NCBI RefSeq assembly: GCF_017976235.1
Contig: NZ_JACVHC010000001.1
Coordinates: 124,001-188,000, forward strand
Origin: Pseudomonas anatoliensis
GTDB taxonomy: Bacteria; Pseudomonadota; Gammaproteobacteria; Pseudomonadales; Pseudomonadaceae
DNA length: 64,000 nt
Direction: 5' to 3'
In this document: positions 26,237 to 34,545 of the stretch, piece by piece
Layout: each line of letters starts with the position of its first letter
Position numbering within the stretch: position 1 is the first letter of the stretch
Made by a program: the position numbers and the translations under genes
Notes under the pieces: model-generated
What the model saw: the letters and a program-made list of their open reading frames with translations, nothing else
The model's database searches: none
What the model was told of the DNA's origin: nothing

Positions 26237-27220
26237 ATGATGGATACTCGTGATTGCGCGTGCGGGCAAACGACGGTGCGCGATGACGCGGCTCGCTGGT
26301 TTGTGCGTTTGCAGGAGCCGGCCGTGAGTGCCGACGAGCAGCAGCGCTTCGACGCCTGGCTGAATCAACATCCGCAACACCGCGATGAATTTCAACTGCT
26401 GCAAGGGCTGTGGACGGCGGCTGACCTGCTGCCGGCGCCACGCCTCAAAGCCCTCGCTGAAACCCCACCGGCGCGCCGTGAGCGACGTCCGCTGCTGCGT
26501 TATGCGGTGGCAGCCAGTGTGCTGGCGGTGGCGCTTGGATTGGGACTGTTCAGCGGCCTCAATCACCCCGGAAGCTACAGCGCCGAGTTTTCTACCGTGC
26601 TCGGTGAGCGCAAGCATGTGGCATTGCCGGACGGCTCGGTGATCGACCTCAACAGCCGCAGTCGCTTGCAGGTGCATTATGAAAAGGATCGCCGGCTCAT
26701 CGAGTTGAGTGAAGGCGAGGCGATGTTCAGCGTCGAGCACGACGCCTCGCGACCGTTCGTAGTCGAGGCCGGCAGCGGCAAGGTCACGGTCACCGGTACG
26801 CGCTTCGATGTGCGCCGCGACGTCACGCAGACACGGGTGGCGGTGGAGCAGGGCACAGTGAAAGTGCAGGGACACGATGCGCCGGATAACGAATTTATCA
26901 ACCTGACCGCCGGCCTCGGCACCCACGTCGATGCGCAAGGCAAAGTGGCGGCAGCCTACGCCGTCAATCCAGCGGAGCTGACGGCGTGGCGCGGCGGCAA
27001 ACTGGTGTTCAACAACGCCCGCCTCAGCGAAGTGGCCGCTGAAGTGTCGCGTTATCGCGAGAAACCGCTGACTGTCAGCAACCCCGGCGTGGCCAATCTG
27101 CGCCTCACCAGCGTGTTCAAATCCGACAACACCGACGCCTTGCTCAAGGCCTTGCCGAACATTCTGCCGGTGGCCATTCGCACCCTTGCGGATGGCAGTC
27201 AGGAAATAATTTCAAAATAA
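26237..27220 (+). CDS. fecR: FecR-type anti-sigma regulator
   Basis: This 327-residue transmembrane regulator has a cytoplasmic N-terminal FecR domain (DDAARWFVRLQEPAVSADEQQRFDAWLNQHPQHRDEF), one membrane helix (LLRYAVAASVLAVALGLGLF) and a periplasmic FecR sensor domain (ERKHVALPDGSVIDLNSRS, GEAMFSVEHDASRPFVVEAG, GTRFDVRRD). It carries the signal from the TonB receptor to FecI. I chose the ATG at 26237 with AGGA before it rather than an upstream start that would overlap the fecI reading frame. The C-terminus ends DGSQEIISK, and its last codons overlap a possible FecI-type promoter. Confidence 0.92.
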   Translation: MMDTRDCACGQTTVRDDAARWFVRLQEPAVSADEQQRFDAWLNQHPQHRDEFQLLQGLWTAADLLPAPRLKALAETPPARRERRPLLRYAVAASVLAVALGLGLFSGLNHPGSYSAEFSTVLGERKHVALPDGSVIDLNSRSRLQVHYEKDRRLIELSEGEAMFSVEHDASRPFVVEAGSGKVTVTGTRFDVRRDVTQTRVAVEQGTVKVQGHDAPDNEFINLTAGLGTHVDAQGKVAAAYAVNPAELTAWRGGKLVFNNARLSEVAAEVSRYREKPLTVSNPGVANLRLTSVFKSDNTDALLKALPNILPVAIRTLADGSQEIISK

Positions 27221-27245
27221 CATTCAGGTTTTTTTCGAGTTCATC
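27202..27245 (+). promoter_or_regulatory. Possible FecI-type promoter of the receptor gene
   Basis: GGAAATAATTTC at 27202-27213 closely resembles the -35 region of the E. coli fecA promoter as I remember it, and a T-rich -10 region follows about 17-20 bases later. It overlaps the last codons of fecR and lies about 115 bp upstream of the receptor start. This rests on resemblance only. Confidence 0.4.
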
Positions 27246-27318
27246 GTCTTCCTGTTCAACTGCAACTGGTTTGCATTAACAGCCGCACACTCTTGCGATC
27301 CACAGGACTACGTTCGAC

Positions 27319-29745
27319 GTGAAAACCACCATTGCCAATAACAAAAAATCCCCTTGGTTGCCGCTGGCCCTCGCGCTGGCGGTCAATGCTGCCGTGCCTT
27401 TGGCGTTCGCGGCTGAAGCTATTCATATTCGCGCGCAGCCGCTGGGTCAGGCCTTGAGTGAACTGGGCCAGCAAACCTCGCTGCAAGTGTTTTTCAGCCC
27501 GGACCTGGTCGCCGGCAAACAAGCCCCGGCAGTCGACGGTGATCTCTCGCCAGAGCACGCGCTGCGCCAATTGCTGCAGGGCAGCGGTCTGGATTATCAG
27601 ATCAACGAAGGCTCGGTGACGCTGTCGCCCGCCGCGACTTCCGCTGCCCCTGGCGGCCCGCTGGAACTGGGCGTGACCGATATTAAAGTGGTCGGCGACT
27701 GGCTCGGCGACGCGAATGCGGCCGTGGTGCAAAACCACCCCGGCGCGCGCACGGTGATTCGCCGCGAAGCGATGGTCGAGCAGGGCGCAATGAACGTCAG
27801 CGACGTGCTCAAACGCGTGCCTGGCGTACAGGTGCAAGACTCCAACGGCACCGGCGGCAGCGACATTGCCCTGAACGTTGGCGTGCGCGGTCTGACGTCG
27901 CGTCTGTCGCCACGCTCCACCGTGCTGATCGACGGCATACCGGCAGCGTTCGCGCCGTACGGTCAACCACAACTGTCGATGGCGCCGATCTCCTCGGGCA
28001 ACCTCGACAGCATCGACGTGGTACGCGGCGCCGGTTCAGTGCGTTACGGGCCGCAAAACGTCGGCGGCGTAATCAACTTCGTCACCCGCGCGATCCCGGA
28101 AAAAACCACTGGCGAGATCGGCACCACGCTGGAAACCACTCAGTATGGTGGCTGGAAGCACATCGACACGGCGTTCCTCGGCGGCACCGCCGACAACGGC
28201 ATGGGCGTGGCGCTGTTGTACTCGGGCGTCAACGGCCACGGCTACCGCGAGCGCAACAACGGCAACGACATTGACGACGTGATCCTGAAGACGCACTGGG
28301 CGCCGACCGATCAGGACGATTTCAGTCTCAATTTCCATTACTACGACGCCAGCGCCGACATGCCCGGCGGCCTTACGCAGAAGCAGTACGACGACAATCC
28401 TTACGATTCGGTGCGTGATTACGACAGCTTCAGCGGTCGGCGCAAGGACGTGTCGTTCAAGTGGATTCGCCAGATCGACGAGCGCACCCAGGCTGAAGTG
28501 CTGACCTACTACACCGACAGTTTCCGTGGCAGCACCATCGCCGCTCGCGACCAGAAAACCCTCAGTTCGTATCCACGCTCTTATTACACCTTGGGCATCG
28601 AACCGCGTGTGTCGCGCGTGTTCGACGTCGGCCCGACCACCCAGGAAGTCAGCGTCGGTTATCGCTATCTGAAAGAGGCGATGCACGAGCAGTCGAGCCG
28701 ACTGGCGCTGGTCAACAACCAGCCTGTCGTCACGCCGACTTCCGACGGCCACGTGTTCCAGGATCGTACCGGCGGCACCGAGGCCAACTCGGTTTACATC
28801 GACAACAAAATCGACGTCGGCAACTGGACCATCACGCCGGGCATTCGCTTCGAACACATCAGCACGGATTGGCACGATCGCGCCGTGCTCGACACGGCCG
28901 GCAGACCGGTGCCAGAGAAAAACCGCAGCATCGAAAGCAATGAACCGCTGCCGGCACTGAGCGTGATGTATCACCTGTCGGATGCGTGGAAGCTGTTTGC
29001 CAACTACGAAACCTCGTTCGGCAGCCTGCAATATTTCCAGCTGGGGCAGGGCGGCTCGGGCGATAGCACCGCCAACGGTCTGCAACCGGAAAAGGCCAAG
29101 ACCTACGAGATCGGCACGCGTTACAACGATGACGTGTGGGGCGGGGAAGTGACGCTGTTCTACATCGACTTCGACGACGAACTGCAATACATCAGCAACG
29201 ACGTGGGCTGGACCAACCTCGGTGCGACCAAGCACCAGGGCATTGAAGCGTCGGTGCACTACGACATGGCGGCATTGGACCCGCGCCTTGATGGTCTGAC
29301 CGCGAATGCCGGTTTTACGTATACCCGTGCGACCTATGAAGGTGAGATTCCGGGGTTCAAGGGGCGTGATCTGCCGTTCTATTCGCGTCAGGTGGCGACG
29401 GTTGGTTTGCGCTATGAGGTTAATCGCTGGACCTACAATCTCGACGGTTTTGCCCAGTCGAAACAGCGTTCGCCGGGTACTGGTGTGAATGCCGATGGTA
29501 GTTTTAACGGTAACTACATCACTGACGGCACGGCGGATGGGCAGTACGGTGATATTCCGGGTTATGTGACCTGGAACGTGCGCGGTGGTTATGACTTCGG
29601 GCCGCAGGTGTCGAATCTGAAGCTGGGCGCCGGGGTGAAGAACGTCTTCGACAAGCAGTATTTCACGCGTTCCAGTGATAACAATTCGGGGATGTATGTG
29701 GGGGCGCCGCGGACGTTTTTTGTGCAGGCTAGTTTGGGGTTTTGA
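27319..29745 (+). CDS. fecA: FecA-type TonB-dependent receptor with signalling domain
   Basis: This 808-residue outer-membrane receptor has a signal peptide (ending LAFA) and an N-terminal STN signalling domain (IHIRAQPLGQALSELGQQTSLQVFFSPDLVAGK). The TonB plug contains VVGDWLGDAN, RTVIRREAM, NVSDVLKRVPGVQVQDSNGTGG and STVLIDGIPAAFAPYGQPQLS. A 22-strand barrel ends in aromatic Phe (QASLGF). Long stretches resemble E. coli FecA, the ferric dicitrate receptor, so iron citrate is the likely ligand, though other ferric chelates cannot be excluded. The GTG start has AGGA upstream. With fecI and fecR it forms a cell-surface signalling system under Fur. Confidence 0.93.
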   Translation: MKTTIANNKKSPWLPLALALAVNAAVPLAFAAEAIHIRAQPLGQALSELGQQTSLQVFFSPDLVAGKQAPAVDGDLSPEHALRQLLQGSGLDYQINEGSVTLSPAATSAAPGGPLELGVTDIKVVGDWLGDANAAVVQNHPGARTVIRREAMVEQGAMNVSDVLKRVPGVQVQDSNGTGGSDIALNVGVRGLTSRLSPRSTVLIDGIPAAFAPYGQPQLSMAPISSGNLDSIDVVRGAGSVRYGPQNVGGVINFVTRAIPEKTTGEIGTTLETTQYGGWKHIDTAFLGGTADNGMGVALLYSGVNGHGYRERNNGNDIDDVILKTHWAPTDQDDFSLNFHYYDASADMPGGLTQKQYDDNPYDSVRDYDSFSGRRKDVSFKWIRQIDERTQAEVLTYYTDSFRGSTIAARDQKTLSSYPRSYYTLGIEPRVSRVFDVGPTTQEVSVGYRYLKEAMHEQSSRLALVNNQPVVTPTSDGHVFQDRTGGTEANSVYIDNKIDVGNWTITPGIRFEHISTDWHDRAVLDTAGRPVPEKNRSIESNEPLPALSVMYHLSDAWKLFANYETSFGSLQYFQLGQGGSGDSTANGLQPEKAKTYEIGTRYNDDVWGGEVTLFYIDFDDELQYISNDVGWTNLGATKHQGIEASVHYDMAALDPRLDGLTANAGFTYTRATYEGEIPGFKGRDLPFYSRQVATVGLRYEVNRWTYNLDGFAQSKQRSPGTGVNADGSFNGNYITDGTADGQYGDIPGYVTWNVRGGYDFGPQVSNLKLGAGVKNVFDKQYFTRSSDNNSGMYVGAPRTFFVQASLGF

Positions 29746-29765
29746 TTGATTGGTTGATTGGGTGA

Positions 29766-30081
29766 ATATCCGTTGCTGCGGTGATGGCTACTTAGGGTTC
29801 CGCCCTTACGGCGGGTCACTTTTTCCAGACGCCGAAAAAGTAACCAAAAAGGCTTTGCCCTGACGTTCGGCCCTCGCTGTGGCTCGGGTTCCTTCGCTGC
29901 GGAATTGATCCGGGGGCATCGCCTCCGGTTTGCTGCGCTGCACCTCCTCTCGATGTGTTTGGCTGCGCCAAACGGTCGCTGCGCTCCCACCCCCGGATCA
30001 ATCCCTCCACTCAGCCTGCCGACGGGCTTCCAGATCAAGATCAAGAGCTGCACTCGAGCTAACGCTCATTGTGTTGAGTGG
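29766..30081 (+). repeat. Dispersed ~315-bp repeat, copy A
   Basis: This copy runs from ATATCCGTTGCTGCGG to ATTGTGTTGAGTGG and is almost identical to copy C at 49490-49799. Copies B and D are diverged versions in reverse orientation. It has no reading frame that looks like a gene; frames in it (starting MIRGHRLRFA) are repeat-encoded and should not be annotated. Confidence 0.9.
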
Positions 30082-30118
30082 GGCGGACTTCGCCGCATGG
30101 GGTGTTCGCAAATCAAAA

Positions 30119-30300
30119 TTGTGGGAGCTGGCTTGCCAGCGATAGCGGCCAGCCAGCCGACCAGGCTCTGGCGGGTGTACTCGATCCCATTGTGGGAGCG
30201 AGCCTGCTCGCGAAGGCGGCCTGACAGCCGACCAATCTCAGGCAGATGTAATCAACTCACCTGTAGGAGCTGCCGAAGGCTGCGATCTTTTGATCTGCTT
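30119..30300. repeat. Cluster of three REP-type units between mirrored repeats
   Basis: Three different REP cores follow each other: GTGGGAGCTGGCTTGCCAGCG (about 30121), GTGGGAGCGAGCCTGCTCGCG (about 30192) and GTAGGAGCTGCCGAAGGCTGCG (about 30261). They lie between copies A and B of the dispersed repeat. Confidence 0.8.
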
Positions 30301-30327
30301 GGCTTTGGCTTTGGCTTTGGCTTGGGT
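30299..30327. repeat. GGCTTT hexamer repeat
   Basis: Four successive copies (TTGGCTTTGGCTTTGGCTTTGG) form a short microsatellite next to the REP cluster. Confidence 0.75.
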
Positions 30328-30340
30328 TTTTGATCTTCTG

Positions 30341-30605
30341 CCCCTTCGGCAGGCCGAGCGAAGGTGTTCATCCGGGGGTTAGGCGCGCAGCGCCGTGCGG
30401 CGTAGCCGCATACATCGAGAGGAGGTGCAGCGAAGCAAACCGCAGGCGACTGCCCCCGGATGGACACCGTAGCGAGGGAACACTGAGCCTAAGCGAAGTG
30501 CCGTACGCCGGGGCAAAGCCTTTTGGGTTACCTTTTCGGCGTTTGGAAAAGGTGACTCGCCGTAAGGGCGAAACCGCCAGCGGCAGCACCCGCAGCAACG
30601 GATAT
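30341..30605 (-). repeat. Dispersed repeat, copy B (reverse orientation)
   Basis: Reverse-complemented, it aligns with copy A along its length (ATATCCGTTGCTGCGG, CGCCCTTACGGCG, the ACGCCGAAAAGGTAAC-like segment, TGCACCTCCTCTCGATGT), but it is closer to copy D at 50041-50300. It forms a large mirror pair with copy A. Confidence 0.88.
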
Positions 30606-30699
30606 GCCCCCAAACCCCACAACCCCCAAAAAACAAAATCAAAAGACCGCAGCCTTCAGCAACCCCCACACAGTTCGGGATCTGGCAGGTGCACTCGGT

Positions 30700-31851
30700 T
30701 CAGACCTTCAACACCTTCCCACCAATCGCCACCGCCACCAACAACACCGCCATCAACCCAAACGCAAAACTCAAACTGCTGGCATGCGCGACAAACCCAA
30801 TCACCGCCGGCCCCGCCAGAATCCCCGCATAACCCAACGTAGTGATCGCCGGCACGGCAATGCTTTCCGGCATCACCGTCTGCTTGCCCACCGCCGTGTA
30901 CAGCACCGGCACAATGTTCGAACAACCGGCACCGACCAGCGCATAACCGACCAGAGCGAGTTGCCAGCTTGGCGCGAACGTCGCCAGGAACAAGCCTGCC
31001 GCCGCCAACAAACCACCAAACAGAATGATCCGCGTCGCCCCGACACTGCGCACAATCCGGTCACCCATCAAGCGGCCGGCGGTCATGGTCAGGGCAAATG
31101 CCGCGTAACCCAAACCCGCATACGCCGTGTCGATCCCGCGTTCCTGAGCGAGGAACACTGCACTCCAGTCCAGCGCCGCGCCTTCGGTGAGGAACACGAT
31201 GAAGCACATCCCGCCGATAAACAGCACGATGCCGTGAGGCACCGCGAATGCCGGGCCGGAGCTTTCGCTGCCATACGGCAACATGTGCGGGACGCATTTG
31301 AACAATGCGCCGATCAGCACCGCAACCACTACCAGCATCGCACCCAGCGGCGACAGACCGAGGCCGAGCAGGGCGCTGACGCCCGCCGCGCCGACAATAC
31401 CGCCGAGGCTGAACAAGCCGTGAAAACCCGACATCATGTTCTTGCCGCTGGCGCGCTCGACGATCACCGCTTGCAGGTTCACCGTCGAATCCACCGTGCC
31501 CAGCCCGGCGCCGAACATGAACAGCGTGGCGATCAGCGCCGGAACCGAAGACACCGTGGCCAGCAACGGCAACGCCGCGCAGATCAGCAACGTGCCGCCG
31601 GTGGCCACGCGTCGGCAACCGAACCGCGTGGCGAGAATCCCCGCCAATGGCATCGCCAGAATCGAACCGACCCCGAGGCACAACAGCAACAATCCCAGCG
31701 TGCCCTCATTGAGCCCGGCGCGCGCCTTGGCGTACGGCACCAGTGGTGCCCACGCGGCAATACCGAGGCCGGCGATGAAAAAAGCGATGCGCGTGGACAT
31801 CTGTTGCAAGCGTCCGGGGACGAACGTGTCTTGGGGGTTGAGGCTGGTCAT
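30700..31851 (-). CDS. MFS transporter (YbjJ-like)
   Basis: A 383-residue membrane protein with about 12 hydrophobic segments. The MFS pattern is visible as an N-terminal half beginning STRIAFFIAGLGIAAWAPLVPYAK, a loop after helix 2-3 (ILATRFGCRRV) and a repeat-related LMGDRIVRSVGATR loop in the second half. I start it at 31851 (MTSLNPQDTF), which has AAGGA close upstream; the longer frame to 32001 has none. It resembles E. coli YbjJ-type permeases of unknown substrate. No regulator is adjacent, and it stands alone downstream of the mirrored repeats. Confidence 0.85.
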   Translation of the reverse strand: MTSLNPQDTFVPGRLQQMSTRIAFFIAGLGIAAWAPLVPYAKARAGLNEGTLGLLLLCLGVGSILAMPLAGILATRFGCRRVATGGTLLICAALPLLATVSSVPALIATLFMFGAGLGTVDSTVNLQAVIVERASGKNMMSGFHGLFSLGGIVGAAGVSALLGLGLSPLGAMLVVVAVLIGALFKCVPHMLPYGSESSGPAFAVPHGIVLFIGGMCFIVFLTEGAALDWSAVFLAQERGIDTAYAGLGYAAFALTMTAGRLMGDRIVRSVGATRIILFGGLLAAAGLFLATFAPSWQLALVGYALVGAGCSNIVPVLYTAVGKQTVMPESIAVPAITTLGYAGILAGPAVIGFVAHASSLSFAFGLMAVLLVAVAIGGKVLKV

Positions 31852-32001
31852 ATCGATCCTTGGCAAAAATACATCGCGTCCCCGAGGGACAGTGATTGAG
31901 CGTCGAGGTTCGATCACAGGTACTCGGAGCCGTTTAGTCGACATCCTAACCTGTGCCGAACACCACACATCGCGATTTGTTCGACCCAGCACCGTACCCA
32001 T

Positions 32002-32094
32002 GTAGGAGCTGCGGCACGCTGCGATCTTCTGATCTTGATTTTGAAGATCAGAATCAAAAGATCGCAGCCTCGTTTCACTCGAATGCTCCTACAG
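32002..32094. repeat. REP pair (inverted)
   Basis: The outer arms TGTAGGAGCTG/GCTCCTACA and inner arms GCTGCGATCTTCTGATCTTGATT and its near-complement lie between the divergent MFS and DapF-like genes. The right arm carries a short insertion (CTCGTTTCACTCGAAT). Confidence 0.85.
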
Positions 32095-32146
32095 GAGATC
32101 GTGGTTTAGAGTGAGATTCTCGATAACGGGAATACAAGGACAGGTG

Positions 32147-33127
32147 ATGACGCAGTTCTACGATGCGCGGGGCAATATCTACGGGGTGGTCGCGCCTGAA
32201 GTATTGCGTGAAGCGGGGATTGATTTGCCAGCGAATGCGACCGATTGTGCGTCATCGCGCAAGGCATGGAGTGAGGCGGCCATCGCGCTGTGCTGTGACT
32301 GGCCCGAAGGTCAGCGCCCGCCGAACAGTAAATCCCACCGCAGCGACGGCTTGCTGATCGGCCCGTTCCAGAACTCGCCGCCGTTTGACGTACTGATCGT
32401 CAACACCGACGGCACTCTCGCCGAGCGCAGTGGCAATGGCTTGACGATATTCTCGCAAGCCCTGACCGAACAAGGGTTGATGCCGGAACAAGGGGCGCTA
32501 TTAAGCGTCCATCACGACAAGGGTGATGCGCTGGAGACTTCGGTAAAACCGGCGGAAGTCGAAGGTGTGCAAGGTTTCTGGCTCGATCTGGGCAAACCCG
32601 GATTCGGCGCGGATGCGGTTGGGGCGCTGAACGTTGGAAGCAGCGAGTTCTATGGATGTGCCGTAAGCCATCTGCAGCCCTTGGCGCAACTCGATCCGGC
32701 GTGGCACCACAGCCAGTTCGTGCGCATCGGCAATCCGCATTGTGTGACGTTACTGACAGACGCTGGCGCATTGCCGAGTAACGAGCAAATGCGCGAATCA
32801 CCGCTGAGCGAAGGCTTGACCCGAATCGCCTACGCCATGCCGACCGGCGCTGGCGAGCCGTGCCCGGCGGGTGTAAATCTGCAATGGGCGGTGCGCGAGT
32901 CCGGGCAGCGGATCGTCGCCCGGGTGTTCGAACGCGGCGAAGGGCCGACCGCTTCCTCGGGTACCAGCGCCAGTGCGGTGGCGTGTGCAGCGTGGCGGGT
33001 CGGTTGGGTCGCGGCTGGGCAAGTTCACGTGGTGATGCCCGGTGGCACGGCGCCGATTTTGCTTGAGGAAGAACAAGGGGAATTGGTCGGCGTCAGATTG
33101 TTTGGTACGGCGCGATTGATACGCTGA
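32147..33127 (+). CDS. Diaminopimelate-epimerase-fold protein with both active-site cysteines replaced
   Basis: A 326-residue protein with the two-lobed DapF fold. It aligns with DapF through the N-terminal FYDARGNIYGVV, the VNTDGTLAERSGNG loop, GNPHCVTLL, VFERGEGPTASSGTS and the VVMPGG strand. In DapF the two loops carry the catalytic cysteine pair (CGNG and ACGxG); here both positions are serine (RSGNG, ASSGT). It is therefore probably not a normal racemase and may be another isomerase or a binding protein. It is also longer than DapF (about 275), with an insert near residues 35-70. AAGGA precedes the ATG at 32147. It is divergent from the MFS gene. Confidence 0.8.
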   Translation: MTQFYDARGNIYGVVAPEVLREAGIDLPANATDCASSRKAWSEAAIALCCDWPEGQRPPNSKSHRSDGLLIGPFQNSPPFDVLIVNTDGTLAERSGNGLTIFSQALTEQGLMPEQGALLSVHHDKGDALETSVKPAEVEGVQGFWLDLGKPGFGADAVGALNVGSSEFYGCAVSHLQPLAQLDPAWHHSQFVRIGNPHCVTLLTDAGALPSNEQMRESPLSEGLTRIAYAMPTGAGEPCPAGVNLQWAVRESGQRIVARVFERGEGPTASSGTSASAVACAAWRVGWVAAGQVHVVMPGGTAPILLEEEQGELVGVRLFGTARLIR

Positions 33128-33188
33128 ATCCGAAACTGCCATCGCTGGCAAGCCAGAGCCTCACATTGGCGCGTTCAGCGCAAACCCC

Positions 33189-33274
33189 TGTAGGAGCTGC
33201 CGAAGGCTGCGATCTTTTGATCTTGTTTTTTACAATCAACGTCAAAAGATCGCAGCCTGCGGCAGCTCCTACAG
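33189..33274. repeat. REP pair (inverted)
   Basis: Arms TGTAGGAGCTGCCGAAGGC and GCCTGCGGCAGCTCCTACA lie between the convergent DapF-like gene and codA, where the hairpin may also end transcription from both sides. Confidence 0.88.
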
Positions 33275-33283
33275 GGAGCGTTG

Positions 33284-34531
33284 TCAGCTCAGATTGCTGC
33301 TGAACTCCACCACCGGCATCTGCCGCTTCATCAACACCTCACCGCCGCGAATCGAATACAGCGGCAAGCCCTGACTGCGGATGACTTCGTAATCGCTGTC
33401 CGCCGAGAGGATCAGCAGGTTTGCCGGTCGCCCCTGTTCCAGGCCATAACGCTCGCCCAGATTCATCGCTTTGGCGCTGTTGTCCGTCACCAGATCCAGC
33501 GCACTTTGCAGGTTGCGGTAACCGAGCATGTGGCAGATGTGCAAGCCGGCTTCAAGCACGCGGAGGATGTTGCCGTTGCCCAGTGGATACCACGGATCGA
33601 CGATCGAATCCTGGCCGAAACACACGTTCATTCCGGCTTCGAGCAGCTCATTCACGCGGGTCACGCCACGGCGTTTCGGGAAGTTGTCGAAACGCCCTTG
33701 CAGGTGAATGCTCTCGGTCGGGCACGAGACAAAACTGATCCCGGAATGGCCGAGCAGGCGGAACAGTTTTGCGCAGTAGGCGTTGTCGTAAGAGCCCATC
33801 GCCGTGGTGTGGCTGGCGGTGACCAACGACCCCATGTCACGGCTGCGGGCTTCTTCGGCGAGCACTTCGAGGAAGCGTGAATGCGGGTCATCGGTTTCGT
33901 CGCAGTGTACGTCGACCAAGCATCCGGTGCGCTCGGCCAGGTCCATCAGGAACTTCACCGAACTCACACCTTGATCGCGGGTGTACTCGAAATGCGGGAT
34001 CCCGCCGACCACGTCCGCGCCCATGCGGATGGCTTCTTCCATCAGCTCTCGACCATTGCGGAACGACTCGATGCCTTCCTGCGGAAACGCGACGATTTGC
34101 AGGTCGATCAGGTGTCGACTTTCTTCGCGCACTTCGAGCATGGCTTTGAGTGCGGTGAGCTGCGGGTCGGTGACGTCGACGTGGGTGCGCACATGCTGGA
34201 TGCCGTGAGCCGCTAGCGTCTGAATGGTTTTTTTTGCGCGGATCTTGGTGTCTTCTTCGGTGATGGTGACCTTGCGTTCGCCCCAGCATTCGATGCCTTC
34301 GAACAGCGTGCCGCTCATGTTCCAGCGCGGCTCGCCAGCGGTGAGGGTCGCGTCGAGGTGTATGTGTGGCTCGACGAAGGGCGGCACTACCAGATTGCCG
34401 CCGGCGTCAAGGTCTTCGGGGCCCAGGGTCGGGGCTTCGGTCTGGCGGGCGATGCTGCGTATCAGCCCGTCTTCAAGGTGCAATTCGTGCAAACCTTCCT
34501 GGTTGCGCAGTCGGGCGTTGATGATGTGCAT
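33284..34531 (-). CDS. codA: Cytosine deaminase
   Basis: A 415-residue amidohydrolase, close to the length of E. coli CodA (427). It deaminates cytosine to uracil for pyrimidine salvage. Metal-site and substrate motifs are visible: PHIHLDATL (first two His), VDVHCDETDDPHS, SHTTAM and FGQDSIVDPWYP (the late Asp). The ATG at 34531 is preceded by AAGGA. The codB permease gene lies 14 bp upstream on the same strand, so the two form an uptake-plus-deamination operon. A longer frame upstream of 34531 overlaps codB and is not real. Confidence 0.94.
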   Translation of the reverse strand: MHIINARLRNQEGLHELHLEDGLIRSIARQTEAPTLGPEDLDAGGNLVVPPFVEPHIHLDATLTAGEPRWNMSGTLFEGIECWGERKVTITEEDTKIRAKKTIQTLAAHGIQHVRTHVDVTDPQLTALKAMLEVREESRHLIDLQIVAFPQEGIESFRNGRELMEEAIRMGADVVGGIPHFEYTRDQGVSSVKFLMDLAERTGCLVDVHCDETDDPHSRFLEVLAEEARSRDMGSLVTASHTTAMGSYDNAYCAKLFRLLGHSGISFVSCPTESIHLQGRFDNFPKRRGVTRVNELLEAGMNVCFGQDSIVDPWYPLGNGNILRVLEAGLHICHMLGYRNLQSALDLVTDNSAKAMNLGERYGLEQGRPANLLILSADSDYEVIRSQGLPLYSIRGGEVLMKRQMPVVEFSSNLS

Positions 34532-34545
34532 CAGGCAAATCCTTC

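Noticed and set aside
29905-30333. Short frames inside the dispersed repeats (such as those starting MIRGHRLRFA)
   Set aside because: They recur with the repeats in several frames and orientations, with no ribosome site, so they are repeat-derived.
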